Below, piece by piece: positions 36,397 to 45,357 of a DNA stretch of 64,000 nucleotides. The notes beneath the pieces are model-generated. The model saw only the letters and a program-made list of their open reading frames with translations, ran no database searches and had not been told where the DNA came from. Position numbers and translations under genes: made by a program. This DNA comes from Desulfobacteraceae bacterium (GTDB lineage Bacteria; Desulfobacterota; Desulfobacteria; Desulfobacterales; SKZT01): the NCBI GenBank assembly GCA_011389745.1, contig JAABTQ010000006.1, forward strand, positions 1 to 64,000, given 5' to 3'. Within the stretch, counting starts at the first letter, position 1; each line of letters begins with the position of its first letter.

Positions 36397-36876
36397 TTAA
36401 GGTTTTTCTCTGTCCGGAAATCTCTGTGTGTCCGGGGTCACTCCTTCGGGTTTTTGGGTATCCGGGTTAACTCCTTCAGGTCTTTGTGTGTCCGAAGAAG
36501 CTCCTTCAGGTTTTTCTCTGTCCGGAAATCTCTGTGTGTCCGGGGTCACTCCTTCGGGTCTTTGGGTATCCGGGTTAACTCCTTCAGGTCTTTGTGTGTC
36601 CGGAGAAACTCCTTCACGTTTTTCTCTGTCCGGAAATCTCTGTGTGTCCGGAGTCACTCCTTCGGGTTTTAGGGTATCCGGGTTAACTCCTTCAGGTCTT
36701 TGTGTGTCCGGAGAAGCTCCTTCCTGGGTTTGTGTGCCAGGGGTCCATCTTTCCTCTATCTGTTCATCAGGAGAAAGTCTATCTTGCTTTGTTTCCTGAG
36801 CTAAAGCTTGTCCTGCCCAAAATGCGAGAACAAATAAAATTGCCATAAATGTTATACCTGTTTTTTTCATTTTCAT
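36397..36876 (-). CDS. Secreted tandem-repeat protein (PEGVxPDTQR repeats)
   Basis: A 159-residue protein with a Sec signal peptide (cleavage after GQALA, about 26) and a mature part made almost only of decapeptides PEGV(N/T/S)PDTQR and the hexapeptide FPDREK. These form three higher-order units of about 36 residues (108 bp). The product is hydrophilic, Pro-rich and Cys-free. The frame stops at a TAA where the repeats have GAA (EKPEGVTP); past that stop the same frame continues GVTPDTQRFPERKGVDVK to a second stop at 36340. So the present gene has a recent nonsense mutation near its 3' end. I know no function; surface or periplasmic low-complexity protein. Confidence 0.65.
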   Translation of the reverse strand: MKMKKTGITFMAILFVLAFWAGQALAQETKQDRLSPDEQIEERWTPGTQTQEGASPDTQRPEGVNPDTLKPEGVTPDTQRFPDREKREGVSPDTQRPEGVNPDTQRPEGVTPDTQRFPDREKPEGASSDTQRPEGVNPDTQKPEGVTPDTQRFPDREKP

Positions 36877-37006
36877 TCTCCTTTTTTCTTATGATGTGTT
36901 TTTTGATCTTTTTTCTGCCATACATGTCTCTCTGTTCGTTTTTGATGTCCATTGGAGATCAGCAGCATATTTACACCCCAATGATGCTATTTCAGTGGCA
37001 CATATC

Positions 37007-37036
37007 CGTCATTCCGGCGAAGGCCGGAAATCCGGG
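37007..37036. repeat. REP-like hairpin (CGTCATTCCGGC family)
   Basis: CGTCATTCCGGCGAAGGCCG, followed by GAAATCCGGG: a short imperfect palindrome of the same family as 37559, 42124 and the CGTCATGCCGG variants at 42070 and 49340. Confidence 0.65.
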
Positions 37037-37558
37037 GGCATCAACAGTCTGGATACCAGCCTTGCTTTGCATGACGTCAGAAGATTTCTCAAAACAGATT
37101 CGCTCACCTCAGGTTACAATCTATGGTATGGAGGGAAAAGGGTAAATACACTTTATCGGGTATTCGGCATGGTGATTACCCATATAAAAAGCCGGGAAAA
37201 GGAGAATAAGGTCCCCATATGTTAACTTCCCGCGAGAATCTGAATAATATGACTACAGAACACCTCTCAGGAAAATCCATAGTTAAATCGCCGCCTCATG
37301 GATAAGTCTGTTTAGCGATTAATTTTTCCTTTATCGATAAACATTGCATGAATACATGCGAAGAGAGGGTCAAACGGGGTATTCATGGTATTTATTTTTT
37401 GAAGGTTCGATACAAGAATAAGTAAAGATGAAAATAAAATTTTATTCTGTTAATTCGTAACACGCAAGTAAAATATTTTAACCTGGTTTGAGCGGTTTCA
37501 TGTGGGGAAAACATCTGGTCCCATACCGCCGACGGTATCCAGTTCGAGGTTTTCCTTT

Positions 37559-37585
37559 GGATTCCGGCTTTTTGCCGGAATGACG
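37559..37585. repeat. REP-like hairpin (CGTCATTCCGGC family)
   Basis: GGATTCCGGC-TTTTT-GCCGGAATGACG, the reverse orientation of the family, 90 bases before the membrane-protein start. Confidence 0.7.
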
Positions 37586-37674
37586 ATGAGTTCCCGGTAT
37601 AATCGTTCAATTTGGGTTCAAAGAAATTTATTCACAAAAGCGCATATTGCGCGCAAATCACAAAGGAGGTTTCA

Positions 37675-38586
37675 ATGAATAATATTACCCCAACCGACGT
37701 ACAGGTCCAAACCGAATCCAATGCATCTGGAGTCTCTTGGTCTTCTGTCATCGGCGGTGCATTCGTCAGCGGGTCGTTTGCTTTGATTTTTATCCTGCTG
37801 GGTATAGGACTGGGGCTGTCTGTAATTTCGCCCTGGTCGGGCGAAGGTGTAAGCGCGATGACAATCGGTTTGGCCGCGATCGTCTGGATGATTGCGACAC
37901 ATGCCATTGCATCCGGCCTTGGCGGTTATCTGGCAGGCAGGTTGCGCACAAAATGGTCCAATCTGGACGAAGACGAGGTTTTTTTCCGCGATACAGCACA
38001 TGGATTTCTGGTTTGGGCGGTCAGTATGATTATAACTGCAGCACTGCTTGGCAGTATGTTTTTATCCATTGTCAGTGGTGGTGCCAAACTGGCTGCTTCT
38101 ACAGCAACGGTCGGTACTATTGCCGCAACGTCCGGCGGTGGTGATAATGAAGCCACCGGAGGGCTGACAGACTATTTTACTGATATGATGCTTCGTACCG
38201 GCCAACCAGTCGAAACCTCATCCGAAGAGGTAAAACGCGAACTCGGCAGCATTCTAACCCAGGCGTTACGCAGGGGGACAATACCAGATGTGGATCGAGG
38301 CTATATGGCGAGTTTGATTGCAAGACATACCGGGCTTTCACAAGCCGAGGCTGAGAGGCGAGTCGATGAGGTTTTCGAAGAAGCCCAGAGGATCGCTGCC
38401 GAGGCGGAGGAAACTGCACGTAAAGCAGCTGACGAAGCAAGGAAAGCTACTCGTACCGCATCGCTGTGGATCTTTGTGGCCTTACTGGCAGGAGCGTTCT
38501 GTGCCAGCTTCGCAGCAACGATCGGTGGCAGGCAGCGGGACATCCTTACCGACGATGTCGTCAATCAGGACAGGCATAGAAGCTGA
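37675..38586 (+). CDS. Membrane protein, unknown function
   Basis: A 303-residue integral membrane protein. ATG 37675 has an excellent site (AAAGGAGGTTTCA); the longer open frame to 37612 is not needed. Membrane segments lie at about 22-50, 60-85, 110-140 and near the C-terminus (260-285). Between them is a soluble stretch with a coiled, Ala/Glu-rich helix (AERRVDEVFEEAQRIAAEAE) just before the last segment. It resembles uncharacterised inner-membrane proteins with a YrzE/TIGR04086-like appearance, but I cannot name a family. A 23-residue membrane peptide gene follows. Confidence 0.65.
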   Translation: MNNITPTDVQVQTESNASGVSWSSVIGGAFVSGSFALIFILLGIGLGLSVISPWSGEGVSAMTIGLAAIVWMIATHAIASGLGGYLAGRLRTKWSNLDEDEVFFRDTAHGFLVWAVSMIITAALLGSMFLSIVSGGAKLAASTATVGTIAATSGGGDNEATGGLTDYFTDMMLRTGQPVETSSEEVKRELGSILTQALRRGTIPDVDRGYMASLIARHTGLSQAEAERRVDEVFEEAQRIAAEAEETARKAADEARKATRTASLWIFVALLAGAFCASFAATIGGRQRDILTDDVVNQDRHRS

Positions 38587-38651
38587 TTGTCCGGCACCGA
38601 AAAAATAACCCTGGTCATTATAAATTCATTTATCTTATAGAGGAGGTTCTT

Positions 38652-38723
38652 ATGAGTTCGATATTACTTTGGCTTATTGGAATACCAATTCCGATCATCA
38701 TTTTGATCATTTTGTTATTCTAG
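38652..38723 (+). CDS. 23-residue hydrophobic small protein
   Basis: MSSILLWLIGIPIPIIILII and LLF: a single-pass membrane peptide with a perfect site (AGAGGAGGTTCTT) directly before ATG 38652 and a stop at 38721. A hairpin terminator follows at 38771. It lies 65 bases after the membrane-protein gene on the same strand and may be a small partner subunit. Similar tiny IGIPIPIIIL proteins occur in other proteobacteria, as far as I recall. Confidence 0.65.
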   Translation: MSSILLWLIGIPIPIIILIILLF

Positions 38724-38770
38724 GTTTCCATCGCGAGGCTGAACCAGCCCGCGCGGATTTATAAATCGGC

Positions 38771-38806
38771 ACGCCCGGCTACAAGTTTACCGGGCGTTCC
38801 ATTTTT
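38771..38806 (+). terminator. Intrinsic terminator
   Basis: ACGCCCGG (38771-38778), 11-base loop, CCGGGCGT (38790-38797), then TCCATTTTT. A GC-rich 8-bp stem with a following T-run; it ends the two-gene + strand unit. Confidence 0.7.
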
Positions 38807-38844
38807 AGAGCGGGAGATGATTTGGAAACTGATAGCTTAAAAGA

Positions 38845-39315
38845 TTACCGGACTACCCAGACCGTGCAGTTTTCGGCATGATTGACGATCTTGCTCGATA
38901 TGCTGCCGAATAGAAATTCCTCACTACGCGAAACACCCTGCCGTCCAACAACAATGGTGTCAAAATGGGTTTCATCACGCTCAGCCAGGATGCATTCCAC
39001 CATTGATGGGCAATATCTCAGCGTGGATCTTGTCGAAAGGTCATTCTCGGAAAAACCGGCATCAATCAGTATCTTCCGATAATCCGCCAGCATGGTATCC
39101 ACCTTCTGTTTCGTACGTGCAAGCCATTTATCCTTTTCTTTCTGATCCGGAAAATAATCTTCTTCAGGATCGGGTATGACATGCAGCACCGAAACCTTGA
39201 ATCCCGGGAGTCCGCCCAGTAACTGACCAACATATGATACGGCACGCCGGGCATTTTCAGATTCATCTACCGCGATAAGAATATTTTTATTTATCTTATT
39301 TTCCGATTCAGACAT
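38845..39315 (-). CDS. Universal stress protein (UspA family)
   Basis: A 156-residue UspA domain. N-terminal NILIAVDESENARRAVSYV and the C-terminal ATP-binding pattern VVGRQGVSRSEEFLFGSISS (GxxG...G(S/T)xS). Last gene of an MFS-kinase-UspA run; 31 bases separate it from the kinase-like gene. Confidence 0.92.
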   Translation of the reverse strand: MSESENKINKNILIAVDESENARRAVSYVGQLLGGLPGFKVSVLHVIPDPEEDYFPDQKEKDKWLARTKQKVDTMLADYRKILIDAGFSENDLSTRSTLRYCPSMVECILAERDETHFDTIVVGRQGVSRSEEFLFGSISSKIVNHAENCTVWVVR

Positions 39316-39346
39316 GACATGTCTCCTTTGGTTTTTGAATCTATCC

Positions 39347-40315
39347 TTAAAAGTCTCTTTGAGCGTCTTGCAAATCCTCCAGCAATTGGGATGTGTGTTC
39401 GTAATACCATTTAGCGCCCAGTGAAAAATGCATCATGACACGATTTAACCGTTCCGGAATGTAAGGATAGGCTTTTTTGATGTTAGCCAACCGGTTTCGG
39501 AAAACAATGTTAAGATCATCTTCCACAAGACTTTCCAGCACCTCCGGTTTTTGACGTTTTAAATCCGGGAGCAGAACATCACCCTTGCCTGCCAAAAACA
39601 TCAGAATATTTCCTAACCCAAAAAGATCATAGCCGTATATATTTTCTCTGTGGCGGTAGTTATAATCGAAATCGATCCATCGATAGCTTTTGCTTTCCCG
39701 GTCCACGAAAATATGGTCTCGGCGAATATCCCCATGTTTTTCACCGTGCTCGTGAATAAAACGGATTGCATCAATACATTCTATAAATTTGCTCAGAATC
39801 GAAGGAAAATGTTCAAAGAAATATTCACGATGATCCATGGTTAAATTGCCGACCAACTGAGATAAGGGCGGCCCGTATATGTAATCCAAAATTCGAACGA
39901 GGTTACCTTTTTCATCCTCAACACTGAAACCATGCATGAAATTAGGGTGGTCCTTTACCAAATCAAGAATTCTCGCTTCTTTTCTGGGGCTGCGAAAGCA
40001 CTCGAATTCAATTTGACCGACACTGGCCATGAATTTTTCATAAAACACCAGTTTAAGAATTTTGGATTCTTCGGTTTCAAGATCTATAGAGCGCTTAACC
40101 CATTGTTTGACCTCATCGTCCAGACCAAAACGACCTTCCTTGGCGTTGTGGCGTATCAGGTAGGCCTTTCCTCCGATTTGAACAACGTCGTTGAACTGCA
40201 CTTTAAAAAAATCGGTCGTATCGGTCACAATCCTGATCGGCTTTTTGTCGTCCCGATTCGGCATCCAATGAGCTGCCCGTTCGCGGATCTTATCTTCATT
40301 ATCATGAGAGTTCAT
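39347..40315 (-). CDS. Protein-kinase-like (Ser/Thr/lipopolysaccharide kinase fold) protein
   Basis: A 322-residue protein with a kinase-like core: HGDIRRDHIFVD corresponds to the catalytic HxDxxxxN loop (with Asp, and His in the position of Asn), and YRWIDFDYNY to the DFG-like metal-binding motif. An N-terminal lysine that could bind ATP is not obvious. I chose ATG 40315 (MNSHDNEDKIRER) because the longer frame to 40564 runs into the MFS gene on the same strand. Possibly an atypical kinase or pseudokinase; substrate unknown. It sits between MFS and UspA genes. Confidence 0.7.
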   Translation of the reverse strand: MNSHDNEDKIRERAAHWMPNRDDKKPIRIVTDTTDFFKVQFNDVVQIGGKAYLIRHNAKEGRFGLDDEVKQWVKRSIDLETEESKILKLVFYEKFMASVGQIEFECFRSPRKEARILDLVKDHPNFMHGFSVEDEKGNLVRILDYIYGPPLSQLVGNLTMDHREYFFEHFPSILSKFIECIDAIRFIHEHGEKHGDIRRDHIFVDRESKSYRWIDFDYNYRHRENIYGYDLFGLGNILMFLAGKGDVLLPDLKRQKPEVLESLVEDDLNIVFRNRLANIKKAYPYIPERLNRVMMHFSLGAKWYYEHTSQLLEDLQDAQRDF

Positions 40316-40364
40316 AAACATATTCAAAAATATGCCAATAAAATGATTGAGTGTCAACAATGAT

Positions 40365-41849
40365 CTAATTTTTCGGAAGTAACAGACAACATCCAAAACA
40401 GATAATGGAGATGCCGAAAATAATCCAAAAAACCAGTGAAAGTCCTGATAGCGCTGCAGCCCTGAGGGCCTCAAGAGCGGTTTCGGAAAATTTTGAAAGC
40501 ATTTCAGGATTAAGTATATTTTCAATATGATGAGTGATATTTTTTTGACTCGTGATTTCCGCAAGATGATCTGCGGAGAGCTTGTCCATTTCCCGGGCTA
40601 ATCGTGCTGTAAACAAACCTCCGCAAATACCGATGCCCAAAGTGCCGCCCAGTGTCCTTGCAAACTGATGTGAAGACGTTGCAACACCAATATCCTCCGG
40701 TTTTAAGCTGTTTTGTACCACCAAAAGTGTTGCCAGGGTCACAAAACCCATACCTAGCCCTGCAAGAAGAAAAGTCCAGAAGCAAAAAGCCATGGTGGTT
40801 TCTGTTGTAAACAGAAGAGTTGTTCCAGCACCTGTTGCAAGAAAAACAGTGCCCACCACCGCTGATGTTTTCTTTTCAAAACGATGAATAACTTGTCCAA
40901 GCATCAATGAACCCATGGACCACCCAAGACTCAAGGACAACATGGCAATACCCACTTCCATGGGCGTTTTTAACAAAACACCCTGAATAAAAAGCGGTGC
41001 GTAGGCAAACAACGAAAATATGACAAAACTGCTTAAAAAAACCGCCATGTTTCCGTTACGAAATCCTTTTAACCGAAAAAATTCCAATGATAATATCGGT
41101 TCCGGTGCACGCTTTTCAGCTACATAAAATCCGATGGAAAATAAAAGGGTTATGAAACACAGTCCCAATATCTCATAAGAAATCCATGGGTAGGTTCGGC
41201 CTCCTATCAGAAAAACGGTCAGAAGGCCAAGGATGGAAATCGATAGAGTGATGACTCCGGCAAAATCCAGGTAAACTGTTTTTTTCTTATCCCTGATTTC
41301 ACTGAGATAAAAATAGACTACTGCAAGAGATAGAATCCCAAGAGGAATGTTCATAAAAAAAATCCATCGCCAGGAAAAATATGTCACAATCAGCCCGCCC
41401 AATGTAGGCCCCAACACGCTGGCGATTCCCCAGACAAAACTTGCAAATCCAAGGGTTTTTCCTCGTTTTTCAAGTGAAGAAACATCGGTCAGGATCACGT
41501 AAACCAGTGCAAAGTTTCCACCAGCACCGATTCCCTGAATGACCCTTGAAAAAATTAAAAACCCCATACTTGTCGACGATCCGGCCATGACCGAGGCTAC
41601 CAGGAAAATGGTGGTTGAGGTCATAAAAAGGTATTTGGTTTTAAACAGGTCGGCAAGTTTTCCAAAGATCGGCAAAGACACCGTTCGGGATAGAAGGGCA
41701 GCAGAATAAACCCAACTGTAAAGGGATAGGCCACCCAGATCCGCAACGATGGTGGGCATCGCCGCAGCCATAATCAAAGCATCCAGTGCGCTCAGGAATA
41801 AAACCAGAAGTGCCGCCGCAATTACCGGGAAGCGTTTGAAATCTTTCAT
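40365..41849 (-). CDS. MFS multidrug efflux transporter, 14-TM DHA2 type
   Basis: A 494-residue exporter with about 14 hydrophobic segments. Family motifs: LDALIMAAAMPTIVADLGG near the N-terminus, the inter-helix 2-3 loop GKLADLFKTKYLF, motif C-type GIASVLGPTLGGLI, and WRWIFFMNIPLG. These mark the EmrB/QacA subfamily (proton-driven drug export). It begins the run MFS-kinase-UspA. Confidence 0.92.
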   Translation of the reverse strand: MKDFKRFPVIAAALLVLFLSALDALIMAAAMPTIVADLGGLSLYSWVYSAALLSRTVSLPIFGKLADLFKTKYLFMTSTTIFLVASVMAGSSTSMGFLIFSRVIQGIGAGGNFALVYVILTDVSSLEKRGKTLGFASFVWGIASVLGPTLGGLIVTYFSWRWIFFMNIPLGILSLAVVYFYLSEIRDKKKTVYLDFAGVITLSISILGLLTVFLIGGRTYPWISYEILGLCFITLLFSIGFYVAEKRAPEPILSLEFFRLKGFRNGNMAVFLSSFVIFSLFAYAPLFIQGVLLKTPMEVGIAMLSLSLGWSMGSLMLGQVIHRFEKKTSAVVGTVFLATGAGTTLLFTTETTMAFCFWTFLLAGLGMGFVTLATLLVVQNSLKPEDIGVATSSHQFARTLGGTLGIGICGGLFTARLAREMDKLSADHLAEITSQKNITHHIENILNPEMLSKFSETALEALRAAALSGLSLVFWIIFGISIICFGCCLLLPKN

Positions 41850-42248
41850 TTCATCCCTTCGTGGTATAATGTGTTCAGTGTTCAGGGTTCAACACTCCTT
41901 GCTTCATTCCGGCCTTCGCCCATTGGTGTCGAGTTAAGATGCGGACCAGATATTAAAGTCCGTCATTCTGAGGAGGCAAGTAACTATAAACCACAAAATA
42001 GAGGGAATACACGAAATATATTTAAGTTTTGCTGTTTTTTTCTTATACTCTCGACAGTCCAAAGTTCTCCGTCATGCCGGACTTGATCCGGCATCCAGAA
42101 AAACCAGGTTCTTGAATCCACCTGGATTCCGGCCTCCGCCGGAATGACGATACAAAAAGATCGATATGATTGATTTCAGGCACTTATGAAAACTTAAGAC
42201 TGGCAAGTTATACTTAATGACTTTGAAAAACAATCTTGGGAGGTTTAT
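41850..42248. other. Spacer with several repeats
   Basis: No gene. It holds a half A-type repeat end (GTCATTCTGAGGAGGC, 41962-41977), a GTGTTCAGGGTTCAAC stretch related to that near 13800, and the REP cluster at 42066-42149. Promoters for the divergent MFS and YjbQ genes must also lie here. Confidence 0.5.
42066..42149. repeat. Two REP-like hairpins in tandem
   Basis: TCTCCGTCATGCCGGACTTG then ATCCGGCATCCAGAAAAACC, followed by GGATTCCGGC-CTCC-GCCGGAATGACG. The first half recurs at 49336-49396. Confidence 0.75.
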
Positions 42249-42665
42249 ATGAAAAGCTACAGAAAAGAACTTTGGTTCGAGGTTCCCACCAGACGGGCAT
42301 TTATCAATATCACACCTCAGATACAGCGATGCCTGAACGAATGCGGAATCCAGGAGGGTCTGGTTTTGGTCAATGCCATGCACATTACCGCATCAGTTTT
42401 TATCAACGACGATGAGTCTGGTCTTCATCATGATTATGAAGTGTGGCTGGAAAAACTGGCCCCTCATGCTCCTGTGGATCAATACCGGCACAATGTCGGC
42501 GAGGACAACGCAGATGCACACATGAAAAGGCAAATCATGGGACGCGAAGTCGTGGTGGCTGTTACCGGTGGAAAGCTTGATTTCGGCACCTGGGAGAGAA
42601 TTTTTTATGGAGAATTCGACGGACGGCGCAAAAAAAGAGTGCTGGTCAAAATTATCGGAGAATAG
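42249..42665 (+). CDS. yjbQ: YjbQ/UPF0047 family protein
   Basis: A 138-residue trimeric-fold protein with the family signature [20 protein letters not shown] and [20 protein letters not shown]. Members show weak thiamine-phosphate synthase activity in vitro; the true role is unclear. Start ATG 42249 has TGGGAGG upstream. Single gene. Confidence 0.92.
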   Translation: MKSYRKELWFEVPTRRAFINITPQIQRCLNECGIQEGLVLVNAMHITASVFINDDESGLHHDYEVWLEKLAPHAPVDQYRHNVGEDNADAHMKRQIMGREVVVAVTGGKLDFGTWERIFYGEFDGRRKKRVLVKIIGE

Positions 42666-42773
42666 TTGCCCTGTCAATATTACATGCTGGTTTAAAGGGA
42701 TTTATTCGGCTGGAACTTCAGCTTAAAAATCCAGGGGATTTTCGTTTACTGTATTTTTTCAGATTAAATAAGG

Positions 42774-44168
42774 CTAACGGACCAAAGTCAGTGCCACCAC
42801 CTCGCCCCGGGTTAAAAAGCGTACCGGAACTCCCGAGACTCCAACTCCTGAACTTGTGTATCCCTGCATGGATCCGGCTTTCCAGAAACCCTGGGCCATG
42901 GACCTTGGGGAGCGGGAATGGGTGAAGACAGGTCCAATTACGGGCAGTTGCACCTGACCTGCATGGGTGTGACCGCAAAGATAAAGATCCATATTATTTG
43001 CTGCAGCTTCTTTGAACATTTCCGGAGTATGACAGAGAAAAATCTTGAATGCTTTTTCAGGCACTCCATTTAATGCCACCTGAATATCGGAACATTTATA
43101 ATAGTGGGGGTCGTCAACCCCGACAATATATATTTCCTGGCCGTCCTTTTCAATCCTGTGCGAATCATTGAGCAAAACTTTTATGCCCATACTCTCCATG
43201 GCCGGGATCATTTCCAGACAGTCATGATTGCCCAGTACTGCGAATTTGCCATACTTGGTTGTAACATTGGTCATGATCATGGAAAATAATTCCAGACAGG
43301 TATTATAGTCCCCATATGTGGACATTCTCAGATCACCGCCAAAAATGAAGATATCCGCCTCAAGTCTTTCCAGAATTCGGATCATTCTGGACGTAAGCCC
43401 TTCAAGTCCATCAAGATGCAAATCCGAAAAATAAAGAATGTTCAGGTCAAGAAACTTGTCAGGTAGTCTAGGCACAGAAACTTTTTCGGAAACAAGACTT
43501 ATATCAAGGGCATTTTGTTTTCCCTGATCATACAGTCCTGCAAATTTGAAGAAGTGTTTGATTACCCAGTGATAATATATTGCTTCCTCAAAATGAAAGA
43601 ATGGATGAAAACGCCTTAAGCTCAAAGAGCAGGAGCTGATTTCCTTGAACCTGGTCATGGCTTTTAAAGTCCTGGGATACAATGGAAACGGTATTTTCAA
43701 AAGAATATTTTTGTAAAAAACCGCTCCGATATAAGCTCCGATGCAAAAGATGATGACCAGGAAACCTGGCCTGAAAAAGCCCAGTCCAAAGTAAGGACTT
43801 AGAAGCAAAAAAGGCAAGGCCCCCTCAAAAAACTGATCCAGAACCGGAAAATTATGCCCGCTGGATTTGCCCAGGCGTCTCTTGGCAAAGCTTGAAAGCA
43901 AATCTCCAAACATACTCATAAGTGCGGCCAAAAAACCAAGCCAAACCGGGAAATCCCAAAGAAATGCTATCAATGATCCACAAAAAAGGGCTCCGATCAG
44001 TCCCCGCCATGTCTTATGGGGTCCAAAAAGTGGTTTCTGATCTCTGAAGGTTTTATTCAGATCAATGGGCAGGCTGAATCTCTTGTCAAGCAAGAAAGAA
44101 AGCAGTGGAGGAATAAAATTTATCAACCAGAGAAGAAATAATAATTTTAAATACAATAAGACGGTCAT
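42774..44168 (-). CDS. CarS-like CDP-alcohol synthase fused to a metallophosphoesterase
   Basis: A 464-residue fusion. Residues about 1-175 carry five to six membrane segments and the CarS/CdsA-type motifs PLFGPHKTWRGLIGA and SMFGDLLSSFAKRRLGK, as in CDP-archaeol synthase-like (DUF46) proteins. From about 220 a calcineurin-like phosphoesterase follows with all five metal blocks: FSDLHLDG, FGGDLR, LGNHD, FLCHTPE and CGHTHAGQ. The phosphoesterase belongs with YkuE/LpxG-like lipid-associated enzymes. The fusion suggests linked steps in polar lipid metabolism at the membrane. Function is inferred. Confidence 0.8.
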   Translation of the reverse strand: MTVLLYLKLLFLLWLINFIPPLLSFLLDKRFSLPIDLNKTFRDQKPLFGPHKTWRGLIGALFCGSLIAFLWDFPVWLGFLAALMSMFGDLLSSFAKRRLGKSSGHNFPVLDQFFEGALPFLLLSPYFGLGFFRPGFLVIIFCIGAYIGAVFYKNILLKIPFPLYPRTLKAMTRFKEISSCSLSLRRFHPFFHFEEAIYYHWVIKHFFKFAGLYDQGKQNALDISLVSEKVSVPRLPDKFLDLNILYFSDLHLDGLEGLTSRMIRILERLEADIFIFGGDLRMSTYGDYNTCLELFSMIMTNVTTKYGKFAVLGNHDCLEMIPAMESMGIKVLLNDSHRIEKDGQEIYIVGVDDPHYYKCSDIQVALNGVPEKAFKIFLCHTPEMFKEAAANNMDLYLCGHTHAGQVQLPVIGPVFTHSRSPRSMAQGFWKAGSMQGYTSSGVGVSGVPVRFLTRGEVVALTLVR

Positions 44169-44295
44169 GTGTAATTGCGTCGGCTCTCAGTAAACGTTTT
44201 GTTGAAAAGGTTTCCAGTAATAAAATCGCTCAAATTAAGGTGTGGAAAAAGCACTTTCTTTTCGGAAAATGCTTTTTCTGAAATTTTAAAGATCC

Positions 44296-44955
44296 CTATT
44301 TGATCATGGAAACAACCTTGTTTACGAGCTTTTCAATTCCCACGGCAATATCTTTTATACCTGGACCGAGCATGTAGGCAGGAGTGGTAACGATTTTATT
44401 GTTTTCATCAACATGAATCATATCCACGGTGCAATTTTTGTGTCCTCCTCCCATCTTTTCGATGGCCTGGGCCGTGTTCAGATCGTTTCCGATGGTCACC
44501 TGAGGCTTTTTATCGGAAAGTGCTTTTGTTAAGGTTGCCGGGGCAATGCAAATGGCACCGACCGGTTTTCCCGCCGAAACCATTTCGTTTAAAAGTCTTT
44601 TTACTTCCGGATTCACTTGAGCATCGGTTCCCTGTATTGCAAAGGTGCTCAAATTTTTTGCCGCCCCTGTACCGCCCGGCATTATCAATGCATCCAGGTC
44701 GGAAGCTTTGACATCCTTTAAATTTTTAATTTTTCCCCTGGCAATTCGCGCCGACTCTACCAGCACATTGCGTTTTTCCTTGACCTGTTCCTGTGTCAGA
44801 TGATTGATCACATGAACCTGATCCATATCCGGAGCCATACAAACTATTTCTGCTCCTGCCTTGTCCAAAGCCAGAAGCGTCAACACAGCCTCATGGATTT
44901 CCGAGCCGTCAAAAACCCCGCATCCTGATAACATAACTCCCACTTTTTTAGACAT
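44296..44955 (-). CDS. elbB: ElbB-type isoprenoid biosynthesis glyoxalase
   Basis: A 219-residue DJ-1/PfpI-superfamily protein with the ElbB-specific start VGVMLSGCGVFDGSEIHEAV and the nucleophile elbow AICIAPATL (Cys about 136). ElbB proteins have glyoxalase III-like activity in vitro and are linked to isoprenoid synthesis. It lies 15 bases downstream of the hotdog thioesterase gene, in the same operon. Confidence 0.93.
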   Translation of the reverse strand: MSKKVGVMLSGCGVFDGSEIHEAVLTLLALDKAGAEIVCMAPDMDQVHVINHLTQEQVKEKRNVLVESARIARGKIKNLKDVKASDLDALIMPGGTGAAKNLSTFAIQGTDAQVNPEVKRLLNEMVSAGKPVGAICIAPATLTKALSDKKPQVTIGNDLNTAQAIEKMGGGHKNCTVDMIHVDENNKIVTTPAYMLGPGIKDIAVGIEKLVNKVVSMIK

Positions 44956-44970
44956 GATGTACCTCCCAGG

Positions 44971-45357
44971 TTATACACTCAATACATGTTTTCCCAAAAC
45001 AAAGCAGGTAAAATTACCTTCAAATACTTTTTCTTCGCCTCGGGTTACAACAACCTCTACGGTATTTTTCTTGCCTTCGACCGCAGTCACACGTGCTTCA
45101 GCCAAAACCCTTTCTCCGGTTTTGACGGGTTTCAAAAATTTGACGTCGGCCCCTCCCAACACGACATTAGGATGATTTACAGCGATCATGGCTGCATAAT
45201 CCGCCTGGCCGAATATGAATCCTCCATGAACAAGACCCGATTGATCCGCAGCCATGCTTTCAAGAGTGACAAGCTCAACACGGCTGTATCCTTTTTTGAC
45301 TTCCAAAGGTTTGCCGCAAATCTCTTGATTGATCTTTTGATGCGTGATAATTTCCAT
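44971..45357 (-). CDS. Hotdog-fold acyl-CoA thioesterase
   Basis: A 128-residue single hotdog domain of the PaaI/thioesterase type. The helix carries LVHGGFIFGQADYAAMIAVN, with the HGG motif of the family. First gene of the pair with elbB. Substrate unknown. Confidence 0.8.
   Translation of the reverse strand: MEIITHQKINQEICGKPLEVKKGYSRVELVTLESMAADQSGLVHGGFIFGQADYAAMIAVNHPNVVLGGADVKFLKPVKTGERVLAEARVTAVEGKKNTVEVVVTRGEEKVFEGNFTCFVLGKHVLSV

Larger units (their letters stand above)
36877..37674. other. 800-bp spacer with REP-like hairpins
   Basis: No convincing gene. It contains CGTCATTCCGGC-type hairpins at 37007-37036 and 37559-37585. The left end must carry the promoter of the repeat-protein gene and the right end that of the membrane-protein gene. 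Confidence 0.5.

Noticed and set aside
36397..36740. Regular 108-bp repeats considered as a CRISPR-like or satellite array
   Set aside because: The units are in-frame coding repeats of PEGVxPDTQR with no unique spacers.
36316..36799. Open frames on the + strand of 118 and 123 residues made of SVRKSLCVRGHSFG- and CVSGVTPSGL-type repeats
   Set aside because: They are the antisense of the secreted repeat protein, which has a signal peptide and a sensible composition on the - strand.
40316..40564. 83-residue N-terminal extension of the kinase-like protein
   Set aside because: It runs into the MFS coding region on the same strand, and ATG 40315 leaves a normal gap between the genes.
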